64,000 nucleotides of DNA from Thiobacillus sp. SCUT-2 (GCF_035621355.1 NZ_CP141769.1:124001-188000), one strand, 5' to 3'; positions 10,100 to 21,130 are shown, counted from the stretch's first letter. Numbers and translations: made by a program. The notes: generated by a model not told the origin, from the letters alone.

Positions 10100-11716
10100 A
10101 TGACGCGCGACGAATTGGCCGAAGCCGGAGGCGCCGCACGCCCGAACGCGCTCGACGTGCTCCTGCGGCAGATGAAGGCGGAGAGCGATTTCCCCGCGCT
10201 CTCGGAGGCCATCGGCGACATCAATCGGATCGCCTCGTCCGATCGCGAGGGTGTCAACGAGCTTTCCAATCACATCCTCAAGGACTTTGCGCTCACCAAC
10301 AAGCTGCTCAAGCTCGCCAACGTCGCTTTCTACAACCAGGTCGGCGGCGGCTCGATCAGCACGATCTCGCGCGCCGTCGTCGTGCTCGGGTTCGACGCCG
10401 TGCGCTCGATCGCGCTGAGCCTGATCCTGTTCGACAACCTGGAAAACAAGGCGCACGCCCAGCTGCTCAAGGAGGAATTCGTCAAGGTCCTGTACGCCGG
10501 CATGCTGGCGCGCGAGATGGCCGCCAGCGCTCAGGTGAAGGATGTCGAGGAGGCCTTCATCGGCGCCATGCTGCACAAGCTGGGCCGCATGCTGGCGATG
10601 TTCTACTTTCCGGCGGAAATGGCCGACATCGCCCAGCGCGTCGAGGCCGAAGGCCAGAGCGAGTCGCGGGTGGCGCTCGAGGTCCTCGGCGTGTCGTTCG
10701 AGAACCTCGGCATCGGCATCGCGCGCAGCTGGGGCTTTCCCGATCGGCTTGTGCAGAGCATGAAGACGCTGCCGGACGGGCGGCTCCGCAAGAGCGCAAG
10801 CGACGTCGACCGCCTGCGTGCCCTGGCGGGGTTTTCCAACGAGCTGTGCGAAATCATCCTGCAGACGCCCGACGCGGACCGCCGACAGGCCCTGCAAAAG
10901 CTGACCGCGCGCTTCGGCGACACCGTTCCCGTGACGGTGGAGCACTTGTCCGGCGTCATGGAGCGCTCGATGCAGGACATCGCCCAGTTTGCGGTGGTGG
11001 TGAACGTCAACCTGAAGCAGAGCGACTTCGCGCGCCGCGCTTCGAAGTGGGCGGGCATGACGATGGCGCCCGCGGAGGAGGCGGCGAGCCATGCTCAGGC
11101 GGAGTCAGGCACCCTGGCCGCGCTCGACGACAGCGTGCTGCACGAGCATGCGCCGGTACTCGAGGCCGAAGCCGGCGCCAGCGTCCAGCGCAGTTCCGAG
11201 GAGATCCAGTCGATCCTGGCGTCGGGCCTGCAGGACGTCAGCAACTCGCTGATCGACGACGCCGTGTCGATCAACGACATCCTGCGCATGATCCTCGAGG
11301 CGATGTACACGGCGATGGGCTTCGAGCACGCGGTGCTGTGCATCAAGGACGCGCGCCGCAACGCGATGAGCGGCAAGTTCGGCTTCGGCGAGGACGTGCA
11401 GTCGCTGGTGCGGGTGTTCGACTTCTCGCTGGCGGGCCAGCCCGATGTCTTCCTCGTCGCGCTGCAGAACAACGCCGACATCCTCATTTCCGACATCGAC
11501 GACCCCAAGATCGCGACGCGGATTCCGGCGTGGTACCGCAAGCAGATTCCAGCGCGCACCTTCGTGCTGTTTCCCCTCAGCGTCAAGGGCAGGACGGTCG
11601 GCCTGATCTACGCCGACCGCGCGCAAGCCGGCGGCATCACCATTCCGGAGAAGGAACTGTCGCTGCTCAAGTCGCTGCGCAACCAGGCGGTGCTGGCGAT
11701 CCGGCAATCGCTGTAG
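10100..11716 (+). CDS. HDOD domain protein with C-terminal GAF-like domain
   Basis: A 538-residue cytoplasmic signalling protein. Residues ~25-230 form an HDOD domain (LSNHILKDFALTNKLLKLAN and the AVVVLGFDAVRSIALSLILF helix), a metal-site-poor relative of HD phosphohydrolases. Residues ~370-535 resemble a GAF sensory domain (ILEAMYTAMGFEHAVLCIKD, then KGRTVGLIYADR and a final helix). No output enzyme domain is seen, so it probably acts through protein contacts. It starts 12 nt after vipB and may be co-transcribed. Ligand and target are unknown. Confidence 0.82.
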   Translation: MTRDELAEAGGAARPNALDVLLRQMKAESDFPALSEAIGDINRIASSDREGVNELSNHILKDFALTNKLLKLANVAFYNQVGGGSISTISRAVVVLGFDAVRSIALSLILFDNLENKAHAQLLKEEFVKVLYAGMLAREMAASAQVKDVEEAFIGAMLHKLGRMLAMFYFPAEMADIAQRVEAEGQSESRVALEVLGVSFENLGIGIARSWGFPDRLVQSMKTLPDGRLRKSASDVDRLRALAGFSNELCEIILQTPDADRRQALQKLTARFGDTVPVTVEHLSGVMERSMQDIAQFAVVVNVNLKQSDFARRASKWAGMTMAPAEEAASHAQAESGTLAALDDSVLHEHAPVLEAEAGASVQRSSEEIQSILASGLQDVSNSLIDDAVSINDILRMILEAMYTAMGFEHAVLCIKDARRNAMSGKFGFGEDVQSLVRVFDFSLAGQPDVFLVALQNNADILISDIDDPKIATRIPAWYRKQIPARTFVLFPLSVKGRTVGLIYADRAQAGGITIPEKELSLLKSLRNQAVLAIRQSL

Positions 11717-11757
11717 CGGCCGCACGGGGCCGCTACAGCTTTCGGCATAATGGCGGC

Positions 11758-13212
11758 ATGTTCTCGGCCTCCGCCTGCTTCCGTTTTCTCGCCGGCCTCG
11801 CACTCGCGCTGTTCGCCGCGTCGGCGCAGGCCGTGGCGCTTCCCGGGGCCTTCACCGATGCGCTCCGGCAGGCGGGCATTCCGCTCGACCACGTCGCCGT
11901 CGTGGTGCAGCCCGTCGATGGCGGCGCACCATTGCTGAGCCACAATGCCGAGGCCGCCCTCAATCCGGCATCGGTGATGAAGCTCGTCACGAGCTTCGCG
12001 GCGCTGGACCTGCTGGGGCCCGACTTCGGGTGGACGACCGACGTGTGGGCGGACGGCCCGCTGGCGGACGGCGTCCTGCACGGGAACCTCGTCATCAAGG
12101 GGCACGGCGACCCGGGCCTCACGCTGGAACGCATGTGGCTGCTGCAGCGTGACTTGCGCGCGCGCGGGATCCGCCGCATCGAGGGCGCTCTCGTCCTCGA
12201 CCCGAGCGCGTTCGAACTGCCCGAGGCCGACCCCGGCGCATTCGACGGCGAACCGCTGGCGCTGTACAACGCGACACCGGGCGCGCTGGTCGCCAACTAC
12301 AACGCCACGACGCTGCGCCTGAAGCCGGACGGGCAGCAGGTCGGGGTCGCCCCGGACATCGCCCTGCCGGGCGTCGAGCTGGTCTCGCAGCTGGCCATCG
12401 ACGAGCGCGCGCCGTGCAACGGCTGGAAGGAGGCGATCGAGCCGACGGCGCCGCCCGATGGACGGCCTGGCGTCGTGCTCAGCGGGCCCTATCCGCGCAG
12501 TTGCGGAGAGCAGACGATCGCGCTGAATCTGTTCGGACCTGCCGCGACGTTCGATCGCATCTTTCGCGGGCTGTGGGCGGAAGGCGGCGGCACGCTGACC
12601 GGCGCCACCGTGGAAGGCGGCGCACCGGACGGCCCGCCGCTGCTGCAGTTCGCGTCGGAGCCGCTGACCGTCGCGCTCACCCGCATGAACAAATACTCCA
12701 ACAACCTGATGGCGCGCAACCTGTTCCTCACGCTGGGTGCGGCGGCCTACGGTCCGCCGGCGACGCCCGACAAGGGCGCCCGTGCGGTGCGCGCCGCCCT
12801 GGGCCGGCATGGCATCCCCACGCGCAAGCTGGTGCTCGAGAACGGCTCCGGGCTGTCGCGCATCGAGCGCATCAGCGCGGACGCGTTGAACCGCGTGCTG
12901 CTCGCCGCTTATCGCAGCGCGTGGTTCGCCGAATTCGAATCGGCGCTGCCGGTCGCCGCCCTAGACGGCACCCTGAAGCGCCGTTTCAACGGCAGCGCGC
13001 TCGCCGGCACCGCGCATCTCAAGACCGGCACGCTGCGCGACGTCAGTGCGCTGGCAGGCTACGTGGACGGCGCGGATGGCCGGCGCGTGAGTTTCGTGAT
13101 GCTGGTCAACCACGCCAATGCGCGCCGCAGCGAGCCTGCGCAGCGCGCGCTGCTGGAGTGGATCGAGGCCGGCGGGCGGCAGGCAGGCGGCGGGGCGGAT
13201 GGAATTCGATAA
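11758..13212 (+). CDS. dacB: D-alanyl-D-alanine carboxypeptidase/endopeptidase (PBP4)
   Basis: Class C penicillin-binding protein that trims or cleaves peptidoglycan peptides in the periplasm. The precursor of 484 residues has a signal peptide ending SAQA. It shows all three active-site motifs: Ser72-x-x-Lys75 in PASVMK, Ser314-x-Asn in KYSNN, and Lys422-Thr-Gly in LKTGTLRD. The large insert between the first two motifs is typical of the PBP4 family. The ATG lies 41 nt after the HDOD gene. Its end overlaps the next small ORF by 14 nt. Confidence 0.93.
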   Translation: MFSASACFRFLAGLALALFAASAQAVALPGAFTDALRQAGIPLDHVAVVVQPVDGGAPLLSHNAEAALNPASVMKLVTSFAALDLLGPDFGWTTDVWADGPLADGVLHGNLVIKGHGDPGLTLERMWLLQRDLRARGIRRIEGALVLDPSAFELPEADPGAFDGEPLALYNATPGALVANYNATTLRLKPDGQQVGVAPDIALPGVELVSQLAIDERAPCNGWKEAIEPTAPPDGRPGVVLSGPYPRSCGEQTIALNLFGPAATFDRIFRGLWAEGGGTLTGATVEGGAPDGPPLLQFASEPLTVALTRMNKYSNNLMARNLFLTLGAAAYGPPATPDKGARAVRAALGRHGIPTRKLVLENGSGLSRIERISADALNRVLLAAYRSAWFAEFESALPVAALDGTLKRRFNGSALAGTAHLKTGTLRDVSALAGYVDGADGRRVSFVMLVNHANARRSEPAQRALLEWIEAGGRQAGGGADGIR

Positions 13213-13399
13213 GGTGCCGGAGTGGGCGGCGTGGCTGGCGCAGGACGCCGACGGCACCTGGTGGGCCTACGAGGCCGAGCCCAACAAGCAGGACCGCGGC
13301 TGGTACGAGAACGAGGTCGGCCGCATCCAGCGGCTCGGACAGACGGCGCCGCCGCCGGACTGGGAGGCAACGCTCAGGCGCTGGCCGCCGCGCTGCTGA
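13199..13399 (+). CDS. Small conserved-type protein of unknown function
   Basis: A 66-residue, tryptophan-rich (seven Trp) soluble protein starting MEFDKVPEWAAWLAQDADG. It has no signal peptide, membrane segment or known motif. The start lies inside the last codons of dacB (14-nt overlap), so it is probably translationally coupled. The Trp-Trp-x-Tyr-Glu pattern near residue 22 looks like a small beta-sheet domain. Function unknown. Confidence 0.6.
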   Translation: MEFDKVPEWAAWLAQDADGTWWAYEAEPNKQDRGWYENEVGRIQRLGQTAPPPDWEATLRRWPPRC

Positions 13400-13414
13400 G
13401 CGATGCGTGCCCGA

Positions 13415-13957
13415 TCAGGACTCGGCCGGTGCCGCCAGCTGCAGCTTCCCATCCTTCACGGGAATGCGGGTACCGGGCCGATGATCCATGCGCACCTGGC
13501 CTTCCTCCTTGCCCAGCCGGTAGCGCACGTCGTAGCCGATCGTCCGCGTATGCTTGTCGTAGACCGTCTTGCAGCGCGTCTCGGTACGGTTGACGGTGTC
13601 CTTCTGCTGCATGTTCTTCTGCACCTGGTTGCCGGCGTAACCGCCCGCCGCCGCACCGGCGATCGTCGCCAGGTCGCGCCCGCTGCCGCCGCCGATCTGG
13701 TGGCCGAGCAGGCCGCCCGCCACCGCGCCGATCGCGGTGCCGGCAATGCGGTTGGTGTCCTTCACCGGCGCCTGTTCGGTGACGACGACGTCATGGCACT
13801 CGCGCCGCGGCATCTTGCTGGTCTCGACGACCGGCTTCACGGCGAGAACGTCGGCGAATTTCGGCGCCGGATGCATGGCCTTGTAGCCGGCGAAGCCCCC
13901 CACCGCAGTCACGGCCACGGCGCCGGCAACGATGCCCGTCAGCATGGACTTGTTCAT
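13415..13957 (-). CDS. Glycine-zipper 2TM domain envelope protein
   Basis: A 180-residue protein with an N-terminal membrane segment or uncleaved signal (LTGIVAGAVAVTAVGGFAGY). A glycine zipper follows (AGTAIGAVAGGLLGHQIGG and ATIAGAAAGGYAGNQVQ), as in SlyB/Rickettsia 17-kDa-type proteins. The C-terminal part (CKTVYDKHTRTIGYDVRYRL) is a small beta domain common in beta- and gammaproteobacterial members. GGGAGA lies 5-6 nt before ATG 13957. Probably associated with the outer or inner membrane; exact role unknown. Convergent with the dacB group. Confidence 0.8.
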   Translation of the reverse strand: MNKSMLTGIVAGAVAVTAVGGFAGYKAMHPAPKFADVLAVKPVVETSKMPRRECHDVVVTEQAPVKDTNRIAGTAIGAVAGGLLGHQIGGGSGRDLATIAGAAAGGYAGNQVQKNMQQKDTVNRTETRCKTVYDKHTRTIGYDVRYRLGKEEGQVRMDHRPGTRIPVKDGKLQLAAPAES

Positions 13958-14042
13958 GATGGATCTCCCGAAAATTGAACTGGACGGCATGAAGTGCCTA
14001 TCGAAGGATAGGATTTCCCGCCGCGAGTTCCCGGGGCGGGGA

Positions 14043-14603
14043 CTAATCGGGCTGCAGCAGGTCGATGCGGAAGCTTGCCTCGTAGGGCGGGACGTTGCAC
14101 TCGATGATGTCCGACGGCGCGACGTCGAGGCGCACGCCGACGATGTCGGTCCGCACCGGCAGCCGCGCGACGCCGCGGTCGACCAGCACGACCGTGCGGA
14201 TCTCCGCCGGCTGCCTGCCGGCGAGGTATTGCACCGCGCGCAGCAGCGAATGCCCGCGGTACATGACATCGTCGACCACCAGCACGGTATGGTCGGCGAG
14301 ATCGATCGCCGCGTGCGCGGGGTTCTCGGTGAGGCGGGTATCGGGATGCAGCAGCGTGAGGTCGTCGGCGTAGCGCTTGATCTGGAGGTCGAGGCGCACG
14401 CAGTCGGCCAGCCCCCACTGCGCCTGCAGGCGCGCATGAAGCCGGTCGGCGAGCGGCGCGCCGCGGCGCAGGATGCCGACGATTGCGACGCGGGTGCGCC
14501 CGGTCAGGAGCCCGGCGGCGCGGCGCGCCATGTCGTCGACGATGAGCTCCAGCTGCTCGGGGGCATAGAGGCAGGTGCGGCGGCCGGCGGGCTTCTCGCT
14601 CAT
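14043..14603 (-). CDS. Type I phosphoribosyltransferase, PyrR-like
   Basis: A 186-residue PRTase-fold protein with the PRPP-binding loop VLVVDDVMYRGHS and the PyrR-like segments VAIVGILRRGAPLADRL and RLDLQIKRYADDLTL. PyrR proteins bind pyr mRNA or have uracil phosphoribosyltransferase activity; some proteobacterial members have only the enzyme or an unknown role. It starts 7 nt after ubiD and is not beside pyr genes (pyrC is 4.4 kb away), so a pyr-regulatory job is not shown by context. ATG 14603 is used because the sequence upstream of it belongs to ubiD. Confidence 0.75.
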   Translation of the reverse strand: MSEKPAGRRTCLYAPEQLELIVDDMARRAAGLLTGRTRVAIVGILRRGAPLADRLHARLQAQWGLADCVRLDLQIKRYADDLTLLHPDTRLTENPAHAAIDLADHTVLVVDDVMYRGHSLLRAVQYLAGRQPAEIRTVVLVDRGVARLPVRTDIVGVRLDVAPSDIIECNVPPYEASFRIDLLQPD

Positions 14604-14610
14604 GCTTCGC

Positions 14611-16074
14611 CTACAGCCCGAGGTCGTTCCACATCGCGTCGACACGCGCCTTGACCGCCGCGTCCATCATGATCGGGGTGCCCCATTCGCGCGTCGTCTC
14701 GCCGGGCCACTTGTTGGTGGCGTCGATGCCCATCTTGCTGCCGAGCCCCGACACCGGGCTGGCGAAGTCGAGGTAGTCGATCGGCGTGTTTTCGACCAGC
14801 AGCGTGTCGCGCGCGGGGTCGACGCGGGTGGTCAGCGCCCACATGACTTCCTTCCAGTCGCGCACGTCGACGTCGTCGTCGGTGACGAGGATGAACTTGG
14901 TGTACATGAACTGGCGCAGGAAGCTCCATACGCCGAACATCACCCGCTTGGCGTGGCCGGGGTAGGCCTTCTTCATCGACACCACCGCCATGCGGTACGA
15001 GCAGCCCTCGGGCGGCAGGTAGAAGTCGGTGATCTCGGGGAACTGCTTCTGCAGCAAGGGCACGAACACCTCGTTCAGCGCCACGCCGAGGATCGCCGGC
15101 TCGTCGGGTGGTTTGCCGGTGTAGGTGCTGTGGTAGATCGGGTCGCGCCGCATCGTGATGCGCTCGACCGTGAAGACCGGGAAGGTCTCCTGCTCGTTGT
15201 AGTAGCCGGTGTGGTCGCCGTACGGGCCCTCGAGCGCGGTCTCGTTCGGATGGATCACGCCCTCGAGCACGATCTCGGCGGACGCCGGCACCTGCAGGGT
15301 GTTGCCGAGGCATTGCGTCACCTCGGTCTTGGCGCCGCGCAACAGCCCGGCGAACTGGTATTCGGACAGCGTGTCCGGCACCGGCGTCACCGCGCCGAGG
15401 ATGGTCGCCGGGTCGGCGCCCAGCGCGACCGCGACCGGGAAGGGCTCGCCCGGATGCGCGAGGCTGTGCTCGCGGAAATCGAGCGCGCCGCCGCGATGCG
15501 CGAGCCAGCGCATGATGAGCTTGTTGCGGCCGATGACCTGCTGCCGGTAGATGCCGAGGTTCTGCCGCTTCTTGTGCGGGCCGCGCGTGACGGTGAGGCC
15601 CCAGGTGACGAGCGGGGCGACGTCGCCCGGCCAGCAGTGCTGGATCGGCAGGCGCGCGAGGTCGACGTCGGCGCCCTCCCACACGACTTCCTGGCACGGC
15701 GCGCCCTTCACTTCCTTCGGCGCCATGTTGAGCACCTGCTTCAGCACCGGCCACTTCTCCCAGGCGTCGCGCAGGCCCTTCGGCGGCTCGGGCTCCTTCA
15801 GGTAGGCGAGCAGCTTGCCGACCTCGCGCAGGCGGGCCGGGTCCTCCTCTCCCATGCCGAGCGCGACGCGCTTCACCGTGCCGAACAGGTTGGCCAGCAC
15901 CGGAACGCTGTGCCCCTTCGGCTTCTCGAACAGCAGCGCCGGCCCGCCGGCGCGCAGCACCCGGTCGGCGATCTCGGTCATTTCCAGATGCGGGTCGACT
16001 TCGACGCCGATGCGCTTCAGTTCCCCCCTCTTTTCGAGTTGCGCGATGAAGTCGCGCAGGTCGCGGTAGATCAT
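14611..16074 (-). CDS. ubiD: 4-hydroxy-3-polyprenylbenzoate decarboxylase UbiD
   Basis: Prenylated-FMN-dependent decarboxylase of ubiquinone synthesis. The 487-residue protein begins [20 protein letters not shown] as in E. coli UbiD. It carries the family blocks [30 protein letters not shown] and [13 protein letters not shown], the last of which contains the catalytic Glu/Asp region. Length is normal. It sits in a compact leftward unit, 10 nt after rfaE2 and 7 nt before the PyrR-like gene. The prenyl-FMN synthase UbiX is not in the window. Confidence 0.96.
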   Translation of the reverse strand: MIYRDLRDFIAQLEKRGELKRIGVEVDPHLEMTEIADRVLRAGGPALLFEKPKGHSVPVLANLFGTVKRVALGMGEEDPARLREVGKLLAYLKEPEPPKGLRDAWEKWPVLKQVLNMAPKEVKGAPCQEVVWEGADVDLARLPIQHCWPGDVAPLVTWGLTVTRGPHKKRQNLGIYRQQVIGRNKLIMRWLAHRGGALDFREHSLAHPGEPFPVAVALGADPATILGAVTPVPDTLSEYQFAGLLRGAKTEVTQCLGNTLQVPASAEIVLEGVIHPNETALEGPYGDHTGYYNEQETFPVFTVERITMRRDPIYHSTYTGKPPDEPAILGVALNEVFVPLLQKQFPEITDFYLPPEGCSYRMAVVSMKKAYPGHAKRVMFGVWSFLRQFMYTKFILVTDDDVDVRDWKEVMWALTTRVDPARDTLLVENTPIDYLDFASPVSGLGSKMGIDATNKWPGETTREWGTPIMMDAAVKARVDAMWNDLGL

Positions 16075-16084
16075 GTGTGGCCGG

Positions 16085-16563
16085 TCAGGAACGGATGCGC
16101 TGGAGCAGCGCGGTGGTCGACGTGTGGTGGCGGAACGGAATCGAATGCACGCTGCCACCCCAGCCGGTCACTTCCGCCGCGCCGACGATGTTTTCGACCG
16201 CCCAGTCGCCGCCCTTCACCAGCACGTCGGGCCGGATCGCGAGGATCAGGTCGAGCGGCGTGTCGGCGTCGAACCAGGTCACCAGCGACACCGCCTCGAG
16301 CGCGGCGAGCAGCGCCATGCGATCCTGCAAGGGGTTGACCGGACGGTCGTCGCCCTTGCCCTGGCGCTTCACCGAGGCGTCCGAATTCACCGCGACGATG
16401 AGCGAGGCGCCGAGCGCGCGCGCCTCGGCGAGGTAGGTCACATGGCCGCGGTGCAGGATGTCGAAGCAGCCGTTGGTGAACACCCGCGGGCGTGGCAGTT
16501 GCGCCAGCCGGCCGGGCAGGTCGGCCGGCTCGCAAAGCTTGCGCTCGAAGGCCGGTTGCGCCA

Positions 16564-16564
<1 letters not shown>
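16085..16564 (-). CDS. rfaE2: D-glycero-beta-D-manno-heptose 1-phosphate adenylyltransferase
   Basis: Cytidylyltransferase-fold enzyme that activates heptose-1-phosphate with ATP for LPS core synthesis. The HxGH nucleotide motif is in [16 protein letters not shown], and the ISTSS-like end motif is replaced by [11 protein letters not shown]. At 159 residues it equals the C-terminal half of E. coli HldE, so the kinase half (RfaE1) must be a separate gene elsewhere. Its ATG overlaps the BON-lipoprotein stop. gmhA lies two genes upstream, so two heptose-pathway enzymes share the unit. Confidence 0.93.
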
Positions 16565-17801
<1,237 letters not shown>

Positions 17802-18152
17802 TTATCCCATATCGTCGAACGCGTTCCGGATCCACTCGGGCGGCGCCTCGCCGGCCAGGGCGACGACGTCGAAGCGGCACGGCGGCAGCGTCTTGAGCGC
17901 GGACAGGTACTGGCGCGCGGCGGCCGCGAGCTTCCGCTGCTTGGCGGCCGTCACGCTGGCGGCGGCTCCGCCGAAGTCGCTGCGGGTGCGCAGCCGGACC
18001 TCGACGAACACCAGCGTCGCGCCATCCTGCATCACCAGATCGATCTCGCCGAAGCGGCAGCGCCAGTTGCGCGCCACGAGCCTGAGCCCGTGCGCCTGCA
18101 GGAAGGACGCCGCGCGCGTTTCCGCCGTCTGGCCGAGCAGGGCTTTCAACAT
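17802..18152 (-). CDS. yraN: UPF0102 / YraN-family nuclease-like protein
   Basis: A 116-residue member of the YraN family, which has a restriction-endonuclease-like fold. Visible are the RFGEIDLVMQDG segment with the Glu/Asp pair, then FVEVRLRTRSDFGGA, the usual ExK-like position being ExR here. Function in the cell is not established. ATG 18152 gives a protein of the normal length; it lies only 16 nt from the divergent rsmI start, so its promoter must lie inside rsmI or overlap its start. It heads the leftward unit, 75 nt before gmhA. Confidence 0.87.
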   Translation of the reverse strand: MLKALLGQTAETRAASFLQAHGLRLVARNWRCRFGEIDLVMQDGATLVFVEVRLRTRSDFGGAAASVTAAKQRKLAAAARQYLSALKTLPPCRFDVVALAGEAPPEWIRNAFDDMG

Positions 18153-18168
18153 CTGCGACAATGCGGGG

Positions 18169-19026
18169 ATGAACGAAAGCACGCATCATACCCCGCTGTT
18201 TCCTGCGCTCTATGTCGTCGCCACGCCGATCGGCAATCTCGGCGACATCACCCTGCGCGCGCTCGATATCCTGCAGCGCGTCGATCGGATCGCGGCTGAA
18301 GACACGCGGGTGTCCGGCCAGCTGCTGGCGCACTTCAACATTTCCAGGCCGCTGATGTCGGTGCGCGAGCACAACGAGCGCGAAGCGGCGGAGGGCGTGA
18401 TCGCGCGGATCGTGGCGGGCGATGCGATCGCCTACGTGTCCGACGCCGGGACGCCCGCGATTTCCGATCCCGGCGCGCGCCTCGTCGCGGCGGTGCGCGC
18501 GGCGGGCCTGCGGGTGGTGCCGATCCCCGGCGTCTCGGCGGTCACGGCCGCGCTGTCCGTGGCCGGCATCGAGTCGGGCGACTGGCTGTTTCATGGCTTC
18601 CCGCCGCCCAAGGCGGGCGCGCGGCGCGCGCAGCTGCAGGCGCTCGCAAGGCTGCCGTGCGCGCTGGTGTTCTACGAGGCGCCGCACCGCATCGAGGAGA
18701 CGCTGGCCGACATGGCGGCGGTATTCGACGATGCGCGGCAGGTGACGCTCGCGCGCGAGCTGACCAAGCGGTTCGAGACCATCGTCACGCTCCCGCTCGG
18801 CGAGGCGCCCGCCTGGCTCGCGGCGGACCCCAACCATGTGCGCGGCGAATTCGTCGTCGTCGTGCACGCGCCGGCGGCCGCAACGGCAGCGAGCGACGCG
18901 GAAGCGCTGCGCGTGCTCGAAATCCTCGCCGCCGACCTGCCGCCGCCGCTCGCCGCCAAGCTCGCGGCTAAAATTACCGGCCGGACCAAGGCCGAGCTGT
19001 ACCAGATGACGCTCGCACGCAAATGA
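18169..19026 (+). CDS. rsmI: 16S rRNA (cytidine1402-2'-O)-methyltransferase
   Basis: SAM-dependent tetrapyrrole-methylase-fold enzyme that 2'-O-methylates C1402 in the ribosomal P site. The 285-residue protein has the N-terminal [14 protein letters not shown] motif, [23 protein letters not shown] and the [10 protein letters not shown] region, all diagnostic of RsmI. GGGG precedes ATG 18169. It is divergent from yraN, as in many proteobacteria, and its stop overlaps pyrC by 4 nt. Confidence 0.96.
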   Translation: MNESTHHTPLFPALYVVATPIGNLGDITLRALDILQRVDRIAAEDTRVSGQLLAHFNISRPLMSVREHNEREAAEGVIARIVAGDAIAYVSDAGTPAISDPGARLVAAVRAAGLRVVPIPGVSAVTAALSVAGIESGDWLFHGFPPPKAGARRAQLQALARLPCALVFYEAPHRIEETLADMAAVFDDARQVTLARELTKRFETIVTLPLGEAPAWLAADPNHVRGEFVVVVHAPAAATAASDAEALRVLEILAADLPPPLAAKLAAKITGRTKAELYQMTLARK

Positions 19027-20054
19027 CCGATACCCTGACGATCACCCGCCCCGACGACTGGCATATCCATTTCCGCGACGGCGCCGCGATGCACAGCGTC
19101 GTTCCCGACACCGCGCGCGTGTTCGGCCGCGCGATCGCGATGCCGAACCTGAAGCCGCCCGTCGTCGCCGTGGCCGATGCCGCCGCGTATCGCGAGCGGC
19201 TGCTGACCGCCGCCGCAGGCACGGCATTCGAGCCGTTGATGACGCTCTATCTCACCGACAACACGTCGCCCGACGAGATCCGCCGCGCCAAGGCGAGCGG
19301 TTTCGTCCACGCGGTGAAGTACTACCCGGCCGGCGCGACGACCAACTCCGACTCGGGCGTGACCGAGCTCGGCAAGGCCTACGGGGCGATCGCGGCGATG
19401 GAGGAGGCCGGGCTGCCCCTGCTGCTGCATGGCGAAGTGGTCGATCCCGACATCGACGTGTTCGATCGCGAGGCCGTGTTCATCGAGCGCCATCTGGTGC
19501 GGCTGCTGAAGGATTTTCCGCGGCTGAAGCTCGTGCTCGAGCACATCACGACGCGGCAGGCCGCGGAATTCGTCGCGGCCGCGCCCGCCCAGGTCGCGGC
19601 GACGATCACGGCGCACCATCTGCTGTACAACCGCAACGCGATGTTCCGCGGCGGCATCCGTCCCCACATGTACTGTCTGCCGGTGCTGAAGCGCGAGGCG
19701 CATCGCCAGGCGCTGGTGGCGGCGGCCATCTCGGGCAGCCCGAAGTTCTTTCTCGGCACCGACTCGGCGCCGCATGCGGTCGGGGCCAAGGAGAGCGCCT
19801 GCGGCTGCGCCGGCATCTATTCGGCGCATGCCGCGATCGAACTCTACGCCGAGGCGTTCGAGGACGCCGGCGCGCTCGAACGGCTCGAGGCCTTCGCGAG
19901 CTTCCATGGCGCCGATTTCTACGGCGTGCCGCGTCATGGCGACACGATCACCCTGCGCCGCGAGAACTGGATCGCGCCGGCGCGGCTCGCGCTGGGCGAC
20001 AATGAACTCGTGCCGCTGCGGGCGGGCGAAGCGATCCGCTGGCGGGTGGCCTGA
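19023..20054 (+). CDS. pyrC: Dihydroorotase (class II, homodimeric)
   Basis: Zinc enzyme of pyrimidine synthesis that cyclises carbamoyl-aspartate. The 343-residue protein has the metal-binding DWHIHFRDG at residues 10-18, the carboxylated-lysine region [14 protein letters not shown], His in LLLHGEV and [10 protein letters not shown], and the catalytic Asp in LGTDSAPH. Length and motifs match the E. coli-type PyrC. The ATGA overlap with rsmI suggests a two-gene operon. Confidence 0.97.
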   Translation: MTDTLTITRPDDWHIHFRDGAAMHSVVPDTARVFGRAIAMPNLKPPVVAVADAAAYRERLLTAAAGTAFEPLMTLYLTDNTSPDEIRRAKASGFVHAVKYYPAGATTNSDSGVTELGKAYGAIAAMEEAGLPLLLHGEVVDPDIDVFDREAVFIERHLVRLLKDFPRLKLVLEHITTRQAAEFVAAAPAQVAATITAHHLLYNRNAMFRGGIRPHMYCLPVLKREAHRQALVAAAISGSPKFFLGTDSAPHAVGAKESACGCAGIYSAHAAIELYAEAFEDAGALERLEAFASFHGADFYGVPRHGDTITLRRENWIAPARLALGDNELVPLRAGEAIRWRVA

Positions 20055-20059
20055 CAAAA

Positions 20060-20092
20060 GAAAACGCGGCAGGCCAGGGGGAGTCTGCCGCG
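20060..20092 (-). terminator. Intrinsic terminator for the leftward DUF1269-like gene
   Basis: Stem CGCGGCAG (20065-20072) pairs with CTGCCGCG (20085-20092) across a 12-nt loop. On the minus strand it is followed by TTTTCTTTTG, a good U tract. It lies between convergent pyrC and the leftward gene ending at 20151 and should act mainly on the leftward transcript. Confidence 0.7.
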
Positions 20093-20150
20093 GCGGAAGC
20101 GAGGGGGAGCTTCCTAATCGCGCAGCGTTGCACTGCGCGGGAGGAGGGGG

Positions 20151-20663
20151 TCAGGGGAAGGCCGGGATGGTCGGCTCGACTCCGGAGTTCGTGGCTTCGG
20201 GATGATGCGCGGCGACGCGGCGGCGGATTTCGTCGACGCGGCCTGCCGGGGCATCGACCATCATCAGCACGTGCCCCGCGGCGATGGCGGACTCGAAGGC
20301 GCGCAGCCGCGAATTGGGGAGCGCGCTCGCGACCATGCTCGCCACCCAGGCGCCGAAGGCAGCGCCGATCAGGGCCGTGAGCAGGATGGTGACGAGTTGC
20401 AGGTCGACGCCGGCGGGCGGAAAGAAGACCGCGACGAGGCCCGCGAGAATGCCGATGCCGCCGCCGACGGCGAGCCCCGTCTCGGCACCGTGGACGAAGT
20501 CGGTCTTCTGCAGGATCGAGGCCTCGTGCAGGCCGGCGAGCGGGATGTCGTCCTTGGCCAGCGCGTGAATGTGTGCGTCCTCGATGCGGGCGAGCAGGAG
20601 TTCGTCGCGAATCCGGCGGGCGCTCGCCACGTTCGGTACTGTGAAATACAGTCGCCTTCTCAT
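20151..20663 (-). CDS. DUF1269-like integral membrane protein
   Basis: A 170-residue protein beginning MRRRLYFTVPNVASARRI. It has a cytoplasmic alpha/beta-like N-terminal part (residues 1-65), then a glycine-rich pair of membrane segments (LAVGGGIGILAGLVAVFF and LVTILLTALIGAAFGAWVAS), and a C-terminal segment resembling a ferredoxin-like strand (GHVLMMVDAP). This layout fits the DUF1269 group. Function unknown. ATG 20663 has GGAGCC upstream. Divergent from rnpB, and ends before a leftward terminator. Confidence 0.68.
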   Translation of the reverse strand: MRRRLYFTVPNVASARRIRDELLLARIEDAHIHALAKDDIPLAGLHEASILQKTDFVHGAETGLAVGGGIGILAGLVAVFFPPAGVDLQLVTILLTALIGAAFGAWVASMVASALPNSRLRAFESAIAAGHVLMMVDAPAGRVDEIRRRVAAHHPEATNSGVEPTIPAFP

Positions 20664-20742
20664 GATGGGGCTCCTGGTGGGGTCGAGTCCGACCCGAGTA
20701 TCTTGGATTAGCAAATCGGCGCAGGCAGTCAAGTGAAAGTTT

Positions 20743-20748
20743 TATAAT
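20743..20748 (+). promoter_or_regulatory. -10 element of the rnpB promoter
   Basis: A perfect TATAAT lies 4 nt before the first base of the RNase P RNA terminal stem, placing initiation at about 20752-20755. No good -35 hexamer is seen at the expected spacing. Confidence 0.65.
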
Positions 20749-20751
20749 GGC

Positions 20752-21050
20752 AAGTGGAAGAGCGGGTCAGGCAACCGCTGCCGCGCAAGCGGGAGAGGAA
20801 AGTCCGGGCTCCACAGAGCAGGATGCCGGCTAACGGCCGGACGCCGCGAGGCGAGGAACAGGGCCACAGAGACGAGCGTATTAAGTTACGGTGAAACGCG
20901 GTAACCTCCATCCGGAGCAACACCAAATAGGCAGACGATGACGCGGCTCGCCGAGTCTGCGGGTAGGTGGCTTGAACCGGCCAGCAATGGCCGGTCTAGA
21001 GGAATGGTTGCCCACGACAGAACCCGGCTTATCGGCCCGCTCTTCCACTT
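20752..21050 (+). ncRNA. rnpB: RNase P RNA (class A)
   Basis: Catalytic RNA that matures tRNA 5' ends. The conserved CR-I block GAGGAAAGTCCGGGCTCCAC is at about 20793-20812 and the matching 3' block CGACAGAACCCGGCTTATC at about 21015-21033. The terminal helix P1 is formed by AAGTGGAAGAGCGGG at 20752-20766 pairing with its exact complement at 21036-21050. At about 299 nt it is shorter than the E. coli RNA (377 nt), implying reduced peripheral helices. A T-rich stretch follows the terminal helix. Confidence 0.95.
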
Positions 21051-21130
21051 TTCATTCAATTCAATAAGTTAGCCGATTTTCCTAAAAGCCTGGCCAGAAA
21101 ACGCGGCTAAGCATCGGTTTTTCCAGAAAC

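Noticed and set aside
9319-11757. Upstream in-frame extension of dacB through the epimerase and HDOD genes
   Set aside because: The extension is in a shadow frame; dacB has its own signal peptide at ATG 11758.
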